Below are positions 44,881 to 56,474 of a stretch of 64,000 bases of DNA, piece after piece. Under the pieces are notes generated by a model. That model searched no databases, had not been told where the DNA came from, and saw only the letters and a program-made list of their open reading frames with translations. The stretch is from positions 4,774,001-4,838,000 of the forward strand of contig CP075493.1 in NCBI GenBank assembly GCA_021613535.1, written 5' to 3'. Origin of the DNA: Adineta vaga. Its lineage: Eukaryota; Rotifera. Numbering within the stretch: the stretch's first letter is position 1; the number at the start of each line of letters is the position of its first letter. The translations under genes were made by a program, and so were the position numbers.

Positions 44881-47800
44881 TCAAAATTTTCTTTCGTCTT
44901 CCTGAAGATATAAAACAAATCCGCTTTTCTTTCCGGCTAGTTTTCGAAGATATTCAACACTTTTGTCTCCGATCTGATTGCTGTCGAGGTAGAGTGCTGT
45001 GACTGTCTGAATGAAATAAAAGAGATGAAGATGATCGAAAGATGAGTGAAAGCAGAGTGAGAGAGAGAGAGGAAGATGTTGTCTCACTGCGTTCTTTTGT
45101 AGTCCTTCAGCCAATGCTTGTGCACCTTTGTCTCCGATCTGATTGTTGTGGAGATAGAGTGTAGTGAGTGTCTGAATGAAATAAAAGAGATGAAGATGAT
45201 AGAAGGATGAGTGAAACCAGAGAGAGAGAAAGATGTTGTATTTTTGGGATGTTCGGATAGACTTGTATCGGATTATATTATTCGAAGGTTCATTATGGAT
45301 TTAGAGAAATGTAGTTGTCGTTTAAATCTGGGAAATCATAATGAAGATTAGATTTTTCAACTAGAAAAAAGGTGAATGAATTCGAAAGTAATATGATGGA
45401 GATGAATTTTGTCTACTTTTGTTTTCTATGTGTGTTGTCTTTTTATGTTTTCCGATGCCTTTTAGATCGAGAATGCGGAAATCTTGCTGGTGGATACTGC
45501 TTAGGTGATGTTAAGGAGAAAGGGAAAGGGCCAAAGTTGTGTTTTTGTAAAGTTTTTTGAGGAAATATTATTGAGCAAGAAGAGCAACTGAGATATCTTT
45601 GAACATTCAAGTTTGCATGAAGTGCTTTGTTCTTTAGCTGCTTAGAGAAATGTCTGGAAAAATCATAAATGAATTGTTTTTCTAGGATGATTATTCGATA
45701 GGAAATAAGAAAGGGAATGACTCAGTGCAGACTAGGAAAACTGATAGGTTTAGTGGTAGGTAGCTATATGCAGATACATTGGAAGCTAGTATAGACGAGA
45801 TTTGAATTTTGTTTTACAATGAGAACCTGCGATATTTGAAAACTAGGAAGAGTACAAGATCCGTCTGTTATTTTTATAGTAAAAAAAGATAATGAAAGTA
45901 TGACTAAGCGTATGATCTGGGTGGGATTATTTGATATTATCGGTAGCTAAAATGAATGCCAGCTTCGTGCACTTAAATATCAAGAAAGTTAGAAAAATTA
46001 GTTGTCATCGCAGTAATTCGATTGAAGAAGAAAAGTACCATCTGGTTTCTTTGTAATTGAAACTGAGATAGAACTGTTAAGTTTCCGTACTGGATAACAT
46101 CAAATAAATTAATTAGAATTTAGCGTTAGATTTGCTACAAGGATAAATAGATATTCAAGGTGCTTTTTAAGAGATAGATCTCGTTCAATGATTTGAAATA
46201 GTTGTTTTAATAAAAAGTATTACTAATGGAGAAATTGCTTAGAAGCGAATGATTTCTTCAAAAAGAATTTTTTCGTCGAAACGATATGAGCGGAATTGGG
46301 TTGATTGATCAGTTTGAATAATTTAGTTACAATATCAATTTTGGAGTTCAGATGAAAAAGTTTTCTTTTATTTCCAGTCTCAAGATCATAATAAAATCCG
46401 AGTAGTTGTTTGCGGGGAGTAAATGCTACAATTGTTACTGTTTTGTTATATCTTTTCTTTACATGTATCTACTATTTCAACATATTCCTTTTCTATGGAT
46501 TATTCTACAATAACATTGTAATATAGTTCTCTTTTTCTAAAAACATATTCGTCTATGAAAATGTTCGCGATGTTCCTTGTACTTCGTAATACTATTGCAT
46601 GGATATAGCTATTATTGATATTGTCAGAATTAGATTGTCAGGTGTCTCGGTTCTAACACCAACTGAATACATCTTATACAGTTATGTCAAAGTAAAAGAA
46701 TGGTAACTTAGTATCTTACCAATTACCAAGATGCTCTGACGGTAATGAAAAAGAAGTGCAAGGTCCATCAAAATATTGGATGATCTGACTGCGAACTAGC
46801 TTTTGTTTAACACACAAGAAAACTTTTTTGGGAATGCCATGACCTTATTATGGAAGTACTATAGCTATAGTAAGGAATTTATGGTTTCACTTCAGTTTTT
46901 AAGATGTCAATTTTTTTTTGATCTTTCACTAGTTTCCAAATCTTTGCAGGACTATAGCTAATGCAATGAAGTATTCTTTGACATGGAAACAAAAAGGCAG
47001 ATACACACTCGTACTTTAGTATAGTGCTATGTATCCTGCATTGAATCATATAAAGTGGTAAAAGGGATAGACTGCGATTTATTCCTGCTTTCTTTACATA
47101 CCTTGTATATTAATCAAATCATTCAGGGTTTTAATCGCACTATTAATATACTACATCTGCGATCATTCTGCTTCTAAATAGATTGTCTCATCAAACAAGG
47201 TCTTTTAGGGCTTTGTGAAATGTCATAACAGCCATACGAACGTATGTTTGCTAAATTTATTCTTTTGACATGCAGAGCGTAGCTTCGTCTTGTAGCTTCT
47301 AAAAAACTACTTTTCCTGGGAATATCTCTCATTTTTCGACAGTTAAGTGATGAGAATCAAAATGGAAAAATATTACCGACCTTATTATCTCGTAGTAAAT
47401 AATATGCAACGATTTCCATATCGTCATCCGTCCAGTTAGAAGAATGTAAAAAAATAGTAGACTCGTCTTTGTTCTCGTTGATCTTTTGTTCAAGTCTTGG
47501 ATTTTTGTACGTTGGAGTTTTCGATAAAAACGTTGTTTTTTTAATCTCTAAATAAATGGCAAGAACAATGAAACAAATCTTATGCAATTTATGACTGACA
47601 GCGAGTCTTTCTAGTGTTGCATTTATTTCCAAATGAGTAGCAAAGCTTCTTATCATTATCATCACCTAACATAATGTCAAAGTTGACAGAAAACAACGAG
47701 TTTGAAAGATTAAAATAAGACACACGCGCTCTCCATCTTTTCCAGTAACATATAGACAATCAATAACTTTATCTGGTGATATACTGTGAAATTTCTTCAT

Positions 47801-48760
47801 TTTTTATATAATATTTCAAGAAATTATTTCTTCGTTTTCTATAATTTATGTAAGCTCTATGTCTACTTATACTATTATTTTCTATTTATAAGACACAAAA
47901 ATAGCTAACCTCATTTACCAAGTCACTGAATAGTTATATCTGATCTGCTCATTATTGAAAGAAAATAACTTACCAACTGATGTTGTTGATGCACCACTTG
48001 TGGATATTGTCAGTTTTTGAAAAGACGACGTATCAACATTCAATGCTGATGCTGAAGTAAATGGTGGAGCGATCAGTTGATAAGGCGGTGTCTCTTCTTG
48101 TAATCGGATAATGTGTAAATCATCGGCCGGATTGCATTTATCAATAACTCGTAAGAATGTACCTGGCATTAATAAAATTTCTTTTTCACCTTTGTATTGT
48201 GAATGTGACTGAATGGATTTCCCATTGATACAATCGATCATAAATAATGTACGGACACCTGTACGACCAACAAATTTCTCTGCAACTTTCATTGTTTCTG
48301 CACATGAACTAAAACCCCACCAAATAAAATCATCTTTATAAAGTGCTGCAATGTCACCACGAACTCCACGCCAAATTGTTGTTCTCAACGATGGTAATTT
48401 ATGTAGCGCGGTTAAGAATAATTTCAGATAAGAGAACCATAGTCGAAGTTCTTGTCGTTTCGCGGAACGAAGTTTTCCATTTAAAACTGTGTAAACGCTC
48501 TGCTCTGTTTCCGACCATTCCAATGTGTAAAGACGAATGGAAGCTGACTCATCAGGAGTCAGTCCATCTGATGGATTACGCGAGTCGCGTTTGGCTACCC
48601 ATACCATAGCGTCGACATCAAAAATAGGTGGCTGAACTTCAGCAGTCGCCACTTCCAACGATACTAAATCTTTTGTTTCGTAGCCTCTGATCGGTGTCAA
48701 CGTTCTTGTCGGCTCTTCAGCCGCATCTGTAAAACGAGCGAATAGATTGTCGTGTGCCAT
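44881..48760 (-). CDS. ADP-ribosyltransferase with C-terminal leucine-rich repeats
   Basis: The catalytic exon is 48760-47974. It encodes an R-S-EXE type mono-ADP-ribosyltransferase: first-site Arg in TTIWRGVRGD, the Ser motif WWGFSSC, and the ExE in YKGEKEILLMPGTFLRV. Downstream on the same strand, an exon at 47726-47783 and another at 47381-47665 (phase 0 end, LHSSNWTDDDMEIVAYYLL) lead into two LRR exons at 45088-45171 and 44881-45006 (TLTTLYLHNNQIGDKGAQ; TVTALYLDSNQIGDKSVEYL). The phases fit if a 7-nt microexon at 47919-47925 is used; otherwise the join between the catalytic part and the rest is broken. The 2.2 kb between 45172 and 47380 would be an unusually long intron. Bdelloids have many ART and LRR genes. 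Whether this copy is functional is uncertain. Confidence 0.6.
44990..45240. repeat. Tandem LRR exon-intron duplication
   Basis: Two near-identical units of about 165 bases, each with the end of an LRR exon (LYL-NQIGDK) plus an adjoining GA/CT-rich intron beginning with the same ATGAAATAAAAGAGATGAAG-type sequence. The exon is 84 nt and phase 0, so unit duplication adds one repeat without breaking frame. Confidence 0.75.
45172..47380. other. 2.2 kb non-coding gap inside the ART-LRR gene
   Basis: No supported exon on the minus strand. On the plus strand a short frame ending at 45560 encodes a hydrophobic start (MNFVYFCFLCVLSFYVF) followed by a Cys-spaced stretch (CGNLAGGYCLGDV, KLCFC); it is too short and isolated to call. 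I see no terminal repeats or transposase. The gap may be a long intron, or DNA that separated LRR exons from their original 5' part. Confidence 0.35.
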
Positions 48761-49120
48761 TCATATACGTCTGTGTGAAAAATTCAAAAGTGAAAGTTGT
48801 TGTGCCGATAACAAACCGATGCGTGTTTATTATTATATGTGAAAGAAAAGATAAGTTCTGATAAGATTGTCTTTTTTCTAGTGAAATATGATACTTCTGT
48901 AGCAAATGAAATGAAAAGGGAAGATATTATTGTGTTTTTCGGTGACAAATATAAAATAGTGTAAAATATGGAACAGAACCAATCTACTTGGTTTTTTCCT
49001 CTACGTTCAGTAATTGATAAGATAGTGTGTAAGGTTGGTCGTGACAGCAAAATCAAAATCTATTGTATTCAATTACTGAACTCTTCTACAATGATATAGA
49101 TTAAAATTTGTTTTTCTTTT
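48761..49120. other. Divergent promoter region
   Basis: 360 bases between the ART gene (-) and the SLC35E gene (+). No gene is seen. Confidence 0.5.
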
Positions 49121-50202
49121 ATGTTTTCGAATTCAATTCTGCAATTATGTGTTCTCATTGTTTTATGGTATTCTGTCAGTTCATTAGCAAATATTATCGG
49201 TAAACGCCTTTTAACTGTTTTTCCACATCCAATTACAGTTACACTTGCTCAACTTTTTCATGGTTGGGCTTATTCTGTACCATTACTTCGTTTAATGAAT
49301 ATTTCACCACCAACTTATTTATATTCAACACGAATTTATTACATAACTATCATAGTTCCGTTAGCAATTGGAAAATTACTTTCACAATTAACTTCACAAA
49401 TAAGTTTACGATTAGTACCTGTTTCTTATACACATACAGTCAAAGCTTTAATGCCTTTATTCACTGTAATATTATCAAGAGTTATAATTGGCGAAGCACA
49501 ATCATTCATAGTAAGATCATTTTTCTTGAATGAAATTCAAATTATGACGTACAATTACGATATGAATTTATTCTAGATTTATTTCTCATTAATTCCGATT
49601 ATAGTGGGTGTTATTATTGCATCAATGAGTGAATTATCTTTTGATACAACTGGTTTTATCAGTGCTTTATTCAGTACAGGGTTACTTGCAGTTCAAAATG
49701 TTTATTCGAAAAAAACATTGAAACATATTGATATACATCATTTAGCACTTCTTTCTATTCTTTCGAAAATAGCTTGGTGTCTTCTAGTACCTTTTTGGTT
49801 TCTATTGGATGGTCCACAGATTGATGTTCAAGGAGAAGTAACTAATAATCATCATCATCATCATTCCTGTTGAATATCTATCTCTTTTCTTCTAATTCAT
49901 TATAGTTTACAACGAAAGTGATCTTCTATATGTTGATAGATGGTTTCTGTAATTTTATATATAATGTTCTAGCATTTACTATGATATCTCGTCTTTCACC
50001 ATTGAGCTATGTCATTGCTGGTAGTTCGAAACGTCTTGTTGTTATTATTATTTCTATTCTTGTTCTTCACAATTCTGTGACAAAAATGAATCTCTTTGGA
50101 ATTGGTTTAGCATTGATCGGTGTTCTACTATACAATAAAATAAAATATGATGAGAAAAAACAAACAGTACTATTGCAAATACCAATATCACCACTTCCTT
50201 GA
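49121..50202 (+). CDS. SLC35E-type transporter (triose-phosphate/nucleotide-sugar transporter family)
   Basis: Exons 49121-49510, 49577-49837 and 49906-50202 join in phase 0 to give about 315 residues and about ten hydrophobic helices. The pattern follows SLC35E1: LWYSVSSLANIIGKRLLTVF, HTVKALMPLFTVILSRVI, SLIPIIVGVIIASMSELSFD, LAVQNVYSKKTL.. IHHLALL, GFCNFIYNVLAF, RLSPLSYVIAGSSKRLVVI and GVLLYNKIKYD. Family members exchange phosphorylated sugars or nucleotide sugars across Golgi or plastid membranes. The substrate of SLC35E1 is not well defined. The protein ends soon after the last helix, without the long tail of the human form. Confidence 0.9.
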
Positions 50203-50958
50203 CAGAAATAATGAAGTTTTTCAATAGACTTTTGCAATAGAAGGAATATTTTCATAAACATATCGAATATTGAACTATAAATCTCAATGAATTTCTTTTT
50301 TGATTAATTTACCACTATACACTATAAATGTCACCTTTAAAACAATGTTCGTTACGGTCTATAGTATAGGCACTGCCAAGGTGTCTGTCACGGTCAATAG
50401 TAGAACATTATCAAGATGTCTATCACGATCTCTTAAGGTGAACGATCGTTTACTTCAACAGTTATTGAAGTTCGTGTCTCGTCAATGACAAAAAAAGAAC
50501 AAATAACTTTTCTACAATAATAAGAATATGTAGAGCAAGATGAGAGATGAGATATAGAATCGAATTTTGTTTGATTGCTAAAAGATGATAATGATATTAC
50601 ATGACCATTTTAATAATAGATATATCTTGGTCATTTGTCATCTAGACTAGAAACCTTGATACTATTTCTTATCTTGTCAAGTTATGTTATATTACCGGTT
50701 AATATTAACGACAATATTTACATTTCAACTATATTATCATTCGTATCTGTGTATTAGTCGGCGTTCTGCTTGACTGACTCTTTTTTTCTTGTTTTTTTTT
50801 CCTATCACATTATAATTAATGATTTTTTTGCTTCTATTTCACGTTCTCTTTCGTTCGGTGTCTCTCTGTCTATCTCTTGTAGTGGTAAGCATGAACCAAA
50901 CACCTAATTGATGTGTTTACTTGAGTAGCGAAGGAGGTCGTTTTAGAAAGAAATTGTT
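50203..50958. other. Intergenic spacer
   Basis: About 0.75 kb between two plus-strand genes, AT-rich, with a T-rich tract near 50780-50830 and possible promoter sequence. No gene is seen. Confidence 0.45.
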
Positions 50959-51558
50959 ATGGGTATCGGTAGTTCTAGAAAATGGTACGCGCACCACCAC
51001 GAGGAGAAACCAACATCATTTGGTTCACATCGTAGTCCAAGTGGGGAAAAACAACGAGGAAGTCTTTTTCGACGTCGAAGATCTATTACAACTGCATCAA
51101 CTGCTTTACCAACAATGGTACAACCAATGGGTCGACGAGGTTTGTATGGCTCATATAGTGCTATGAGACCAATACCACCTGCTTATCCACCAATGCAACC
51201 AATGTCTCCGTCATTTTTACCCATGCATTATAACAATTATTCTCCTCCTTCGTATATGCCAGCTCAACAGATGATGATGCCAGCACAACGAGCGGCACCC
51301 GCAATGCCTGCATCTTACATGGCATTACCTTCGCCGTCGATGTCAACACCCTATATGCAACAACAACAACCACCTATTCAACAGGCACCTATACAAGCTG
51401 GCTACAGTAATGGCCCTCTACAACCGCAATTACCAGCAAGTATGTCTGGAGGAACCGGTTCCTATCCACTATCATATCCAGCACCACCTGGGCGACTTCT
51501 CACTGATTGGACCGGTGGTGGTAAAATTTCACCTGGTTTTCTTGGACCTCCGATCTAA
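50959..51558 (+). CDS. Pro/Met/Gln-rich protein with possible N-myristoylation
   Basis: Single exon, 199 residues. The start MGIGSSRKW has Gly2 and Ser5-Ser6, fitting the N-myristoylation rule, followed by a basic cluster (RRRRS) that would help membrane binding. The rest is low-complexity Pro, Met, Gln, Ser and Tyr (MRPIPPAYPPMQPMSPSF), with a Gln run, and ends KISPGFLGPPI. I recognise no domain; it may be a disordered membrane-associated adaptor. It is confirmed as coding mainly by its length and composition, unlike the flanking AT-rich DNA. Confidence 0.65.
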   Translation: MGIGSSRKWYAHHHEEKPTSFGSHRSPSGEKQRGSLFRRRRSITTASTALPTMVQPMGRRGLYGSYSAMRPIPPAYPPMQPMSPSFLPMHYNNYSPPSYMPAQQMMMPAQRAAPAMPASYMALPSPSMSTPYMQQQQPPIQQAPIQAGYSNGPLQPQLPASMSGGTGSYPLSYPAPPGRLLTDWTGGGKISPGFLGPPI

Positions 51559-52446
51559 ATTTTCTTAAATTTATTTATTTATTTTTATTTCATTCCTTTT
51601 GTAGTATAATATTCTTGTCTTTTCATATGTCTACTTCATTATCACTTCATTTTCTTATACTTTCGTCTACGTTTCTTCTCTTCTTTTCCTTCTTTTTGGT
51701 CATATTTATAGCGATACGTTACAAGATATCTATTCAATCATATGTATTAGTTACTCATCATTTACGCCACATTATAAACAAAACTGAACGAATGTCATGG
51801 TCTTCATTGATAATCAATGATTTTTCATAGTGGTACTTTTATACAATAGATGAAATCTAATTGACAATGATCGTTGTCAACGAGAAGAAAGTTATGGTTG
51901 TATTTTGTCTATTCATTTATTTCTATTCTGTCTCTCTCCCTTTTTTTGTAGATTACTATCTATTTATGTTTTATATTTCTATACAGTTGACTTAAAGTGA
52001 TCAAATAAATTATGTCAACTCATATTAAACATGATGATTTTGTACCTGAAATCAATATAAGAATTATAATAAAAGTCATTCATCAGCAAACTCCTTCTTT
52101 ATTCGTCATGTATACATTTAAAACTATCGATAATTAATTAAGAAAAATAACAATAAGTATATCCTTCTATGATCGATAGATGCCAGTGAATAGCACAGGC
52201 CACAAATATCCAACATAACCTTGTTGTTCTTTTTACCTTCAACTTTTGATATGATTTTCAATGAGCATGATTCCTTTTCTTTGTATATTAATAATGACAT
52301 CATACATGTATATGCGTGGTTGAGCGTTTATGACATAACGTCAGAATGTTGCCGAGCGAATAAATATTATTTATTATTCGATGTTGTAAAACGAATAAAT
52401 AGTGAGTCATTTAGTTTTTGCTGTATACCAAGGTGATCGTTGACGT
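51559..52446. other. Intergenic spacer
   Basis: About 0.9 kb between two plus-strand genes. Short hydrophobic open frames only; likely 3' UTR of the Pro/Met-rich gene and promoter of the GRAMD1 gene. Confidence 0.45.
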
Positions 52447-55407
52447 ATGAAAAGAAGAAAGAAGGAAAGAAAAGGTGTTTTATATTTATCCACTTCATTT
52501 CATCCCGTTCGTCATCGTACAAATCGAAATACACAAAAAAAATCCATGCCGAATCGTCATGCCGATGAAGACATTCAAATAACTACTACACAGAACAGTG
52601 ACAGTGGTATTCGTCGATACAATTCACATTCACATTTAAATCCTACTAATATGCTTGACCATATAAAGACAAAAGTAAGACGAAAATGTACGTCCAATAA
52701 AAATCCTTCAGACGCAATTACGATTACCGTTGATGACACTTCCATAGAAAGCAATACGAATAGTATAGATTCAAAAATAAATGAAGAACAAAACTTCTTA
52801 AAACCACCCAATACAGGTTTAACAAAAGCTCGATCACAACCAAATATTTCCTTAGAAATATTAACCGATGATGATTTCAATACTCGTGATGAAGACAAAA
52901 ACAACAATAAAAAACGTATGTTATTGTGATAATGATATAGTTATTATACGAAATATGTATGATATTATTTTTAGATCTGTCAAATGAAAATATTACGATT
53001 GTTTCTGATCAATTCGACAAAGATGAAGATAGTAGTCCAACACATCCACGTGAAAAACTTCAAACAAAATCATTGGATACTGAAAAACAGAAAAAGAAAA
53101 CAAAATCAAAGTCTCGTAAAGAATCCAAAGTTGCATCTGAATTAGTTAATGAATCTGATACGAAAAAGAAACGAGAAAAAACTCGACGTACAGTGAAATC
53201 TTCATCAAAAACACAGGAAAGAAACAAAACGAAAGAAGATAAACTTGACAAGATGGAAACACTTCCTTATCTTGCTGTACGTAATCTTTGTGTCTATGTA
53301 ATTAGGTTTTTAATAACCAAAACCTATCGTTCACAATTCTTAATTAGGAAGTTAATTACTTGTCACACTATTTCAGTCCTATTTTTCACTAAGAAATTCC
53401 ATTGATTGAAATCATTAGCTAAAACATATTGTTCTCTAATTTTAGGGGTTTCAAGTACGTGATGATGATTTCAAGCATATTTTTGATGAACTACCATCAG
53501 ATGAACAATTGATTGTTTGTATGTATAGAATTAATATAGAATTAATTCAATTTCAATTTCTCTTTTTGTCGTGTAGCTTATCCATGTATATGGAGAAAAG
53601 ATATGTTTATGCATGGACGAATGTTTCTTTCAATGAATTATTTATGTTTTTATACATGTTTTTTCAAATCAGAAGAAAGAGTAAGTCCTATAAATTATAT
53701 CTATTTTTTCAATCTGGAAAATTGATCTACTTAGATATACATAGTTCTGAAAGATATTGTAAGTGTGGAACGAGACAAATCTGCGAATACACTTTCGAAT
53801 GCAATTAAATTACAAACAAATAAAGATGATGAATATGTATTTGCAAGTTTTGTACCAAGAGAACGTATATTCATTGCCATATTTCGTTTATGGCAAAATG
53901 CACTGCTCGAAGACGTAAGATTTCATTTATGAAGATTTTTTTTTACAGAAAAAATCATTTTTTCTTTAGCCATTGGATTATGAAGAAATACGTACTTCTA
54001 TCTTTGCAGATCAACTAAGTGGTGATGAATCAAATGATGAGAGTGAACAATCTATTAGATTATTAAATCAGACGAAAAATTCTTTAGAAGTAAAATAGAA
54101 AGCAAATGAAAGATTATTTTAATTGTATGTTTTTCTCTTACAATAGTCTCCTCAATCTGAAATCATTTCATCGAAAAGATCCAGTCAATCTTCACCTATG
54201 TTTACACTCGCAGATGATACAGAACAAATCAATTATATATCAAAATGTCCATGTGAATCTCATTTAAGTCGATTAATAATCGATAAAACATTGCCATGTC
54301 ATGTTGATAAATTATACGAATTAATCTTTGAAGATAATGTTTTTTCACGTGCCCATCGTGACTCACAAAAATTAACAGGTAGAAAATAACTATTCAATGT
54401 TTTCTAGTCTTCATTGTATTTGTTTAGATTTTACGATGGATGAATGGCGTATGAATAATGATATCGGTAAACAAATACGTAATGTAACATATAAAACAAT
54501 TACTCAATCAATTCTCGGAACTAATACGATTAGTTGTAACGAAAAACAGGTCAATTTTACTTGTTCTTTCTTTGTTTGGTATATTGAAATGTAATTCTTT
54601 TAGATCATGGATACAGAAGTTCCTCATTCGTTGTATGTTATCAATACAGAAGTGCATAATGAAGGTGTGAAATATACTGATGCATTTTTTGTTGCAACAC
54701 GTTATTGTATGTTTCAACGTAATGCGAAACATTCTCATTTAAAGATAACAGCAGAAATCAAATACCTTAAAAGTGTTAATTTAGTTGTTAAATGTAAGAG
54801 AGAAAAGAATCTTTGTGGTTTTTTCGAAGAAATATTTTGATATTTTTAGCATTTATTGAAAAGAATTGTCATGCATCCATTGATGAAGGATTGAACAGTT
54901 TAGGTAAGAAAAATAAAGGTTTTAAACAGTAATCTTAGAGAAGAAAAGACTTCATTTCGTTTGTAGTTCGAAGATTAGAAAGTCAAATTTCAACTGAAAA
55001 TGATCGTAAAGCCAGTCCAAGACCACCATCCACCGTACTGAAAGAGCGTAAACAAAGAAAGAAAGCAGCAGAAGAAGGCGTAACTCCTACGGAACAGAAT
55101 GTCGGGTCTATATCACAATCTACTAATTCACCTAATCATCAACAACTCAGCAAAGAATCGATGACAAATTCTCGAAATAGAAATCTAATCAATATTATTC
55201 TTTTTATTGGTATTTTTCTCTTATTTCTTCATGTTTATTTATGCTATAAATTATATTCAATTGATCAAGCATTACAAAATCCTCAAGCTGCTTGTTTGAA
55301 AAAGTGTAAAAAAAGTATGTTCTTTCATAAATATGAATTCATGTTTTCTTTTCATTTTTCTATTTTTTTCATTCTAGATTGTATGGTCAATCGAATGTAT
55401 ACATAGG
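52447..55407 (+). CDS. GRAMD1/Aster-type sterol transfer protein (GRAM + VASt domains)
   Basis: Twelve exons in phase, with boundaries at 52915/52975, 53276/53447, 53518/53577, 53680/53735, 53914/53970, 54089/54147, 54378/54428, 54549/54604, 54793/54850, 54903/54967 and 55314/55379. A basic/acidic disordered N-terminus precedes a GRAM domain (RDDDFKHIFDELPSDEQLIV, MFMHGRMFLSMNYLCFYTCF, IVLKDIVSVERDKSA, RIFIAIFRLWQNALLED). Then comes a VASt/ASTER domain (KTLPCHVDKLYELIFEDN, FTMDEWRMNNDIGKQIRNVT, GVKYTDAFFVATRYCMFQ) and a transmembrane anchor (LINIILFIGIFLLFLHVYLCY). Aster proteins are ER-anchored, sense phosphatidylserine and cholesterol at plasma-membrane contacts through GRAM, and carry sterol through VASt. 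Introns are about 50-60 nt apart from one of about 170. The start Met may lie slightly downstream. Confidence 0.9.
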
Positions 55408-55456
55408 TAGATTTGTATCCTTCGGTTTTTTTTTCTCTTGAAATGATTGATTTATA

Positions 55457-55462
55457 AATAAA
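55457..55462 (+). promoter_or_regulatory. Poly(A) signal AATAAA
   Basis: Exact hexamer 50 bases after the stop of the GRAMD1-like gene; the next gene starts 85 bases later. Confidence 0.5.
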
Positions 55463-55546
55463 TCTCGTTGCTAAGCACATATTATCAACTTTCATCCTTT
55501 TTTGTTTCTTTCTTATCAATGAACACTTAAGAAAACAGATGAAAAT

Positions 55547-56259
55547 ATGAATCGTCGAAAATCGAAATTATCTATCATTCAATGGTTATACAATAGTATT
55601 GCTATCATTTTTGGAATAATTCCACAATCACGACGAATTTCAAAAATAAAAAGATGTAATAATAATCTTCGTCGATCAAATAAAACTTTCAAAGTACATC
55701 CAAAACAAAGATTTTTACGATCGAAAGGAAACCTTGTATATTCAGACACATCGAAAGTAATATGCATATTTAATCCAATGAAACAATTTTTACTCGGATT
55801 GTTTAGATATCAATTCTAAATAATAATAATTATAATCGTAATTTTGAATCAGAAGACAATCAATATCGAATTCTATGCCTGCAAGTAGAAAATGATCAAG
55901 TTGTGGAACAGATTCAAAATCTTTCGAAGAAAATTCGAATAATTGATTTTGAAGAACTAATGAAATTTATTCAATTAACAACAATGAAAAAAGCTTCGGA
56001 AGATGTATCAACTATGACAACTAATGATTTGAATTGTTGTCAACAAACATCATGTTTTAGTTTGATGACACAGTCTGAAAATACACGTCGTTTAAAGGCA
56101 TTAGAATTTATTCGATTATTTATGGAAAAGAATAAGGAAGAGTTTTGTCATTATTTAATCAATGAAGAACGTCTTTGTCAACGGAAGACATTAGCAATCT
56201 ATCAAATGATAAAAGAATTTCTAAAAATTTTATATCATTCAGAATCTGAACAGAAATAA
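55547..56259 (+). CDS. Hypothetical basic protein with helical C-terminus
   Basis: Exons 55547-55756 and 55807-56259, joined by a 50-nt GTAATA...TTTAG intron in phase 0, give 220 residues. The N-terminal part is very basic (MNRRKSKLSIIQWLYNS, SRRISKIKRCNNNLRRS). After an Asn-rich stretch, the C-terminal half looks alpha-helical and coiled-coil-like (LCLQVENDQVVEQIQNLSKK, RRLKALEFIRLFMEKNKEEF, LAIYQMIKEFLKILYHSE). I do not recognise it. It starts only 139 bases after the GRAMD1-like stop on the same strand, so co-transcription is possible. Confidence 0.6.
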
Positions 56260-56474
56260 AATATTTTGTATACTAGTGTGAAATTTTAGATTAGTCTTAT
56301 ACCATTTCTAATAAAATAACATGGGAGACAGAGATTTATTTACAAATAGTCGAGAAAAAAAAGAGATGTGTACTCTAATAGAGTACGAAAAAAAAGTCTT
56401 TATCTGTGCTTAGGGACTGATAGAACAAACGAAAAGTGTGTTCTAACACGTCCATATAACGTCCTTATATAGTT

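Noticed and set aside
45172-47380. Possible transposon in the ART-LRR gap
   Set aside because: I found no terminal inverted or long direct repeats, no transposase or reverse-transcriptase motifs; a repeat-library search would decide.
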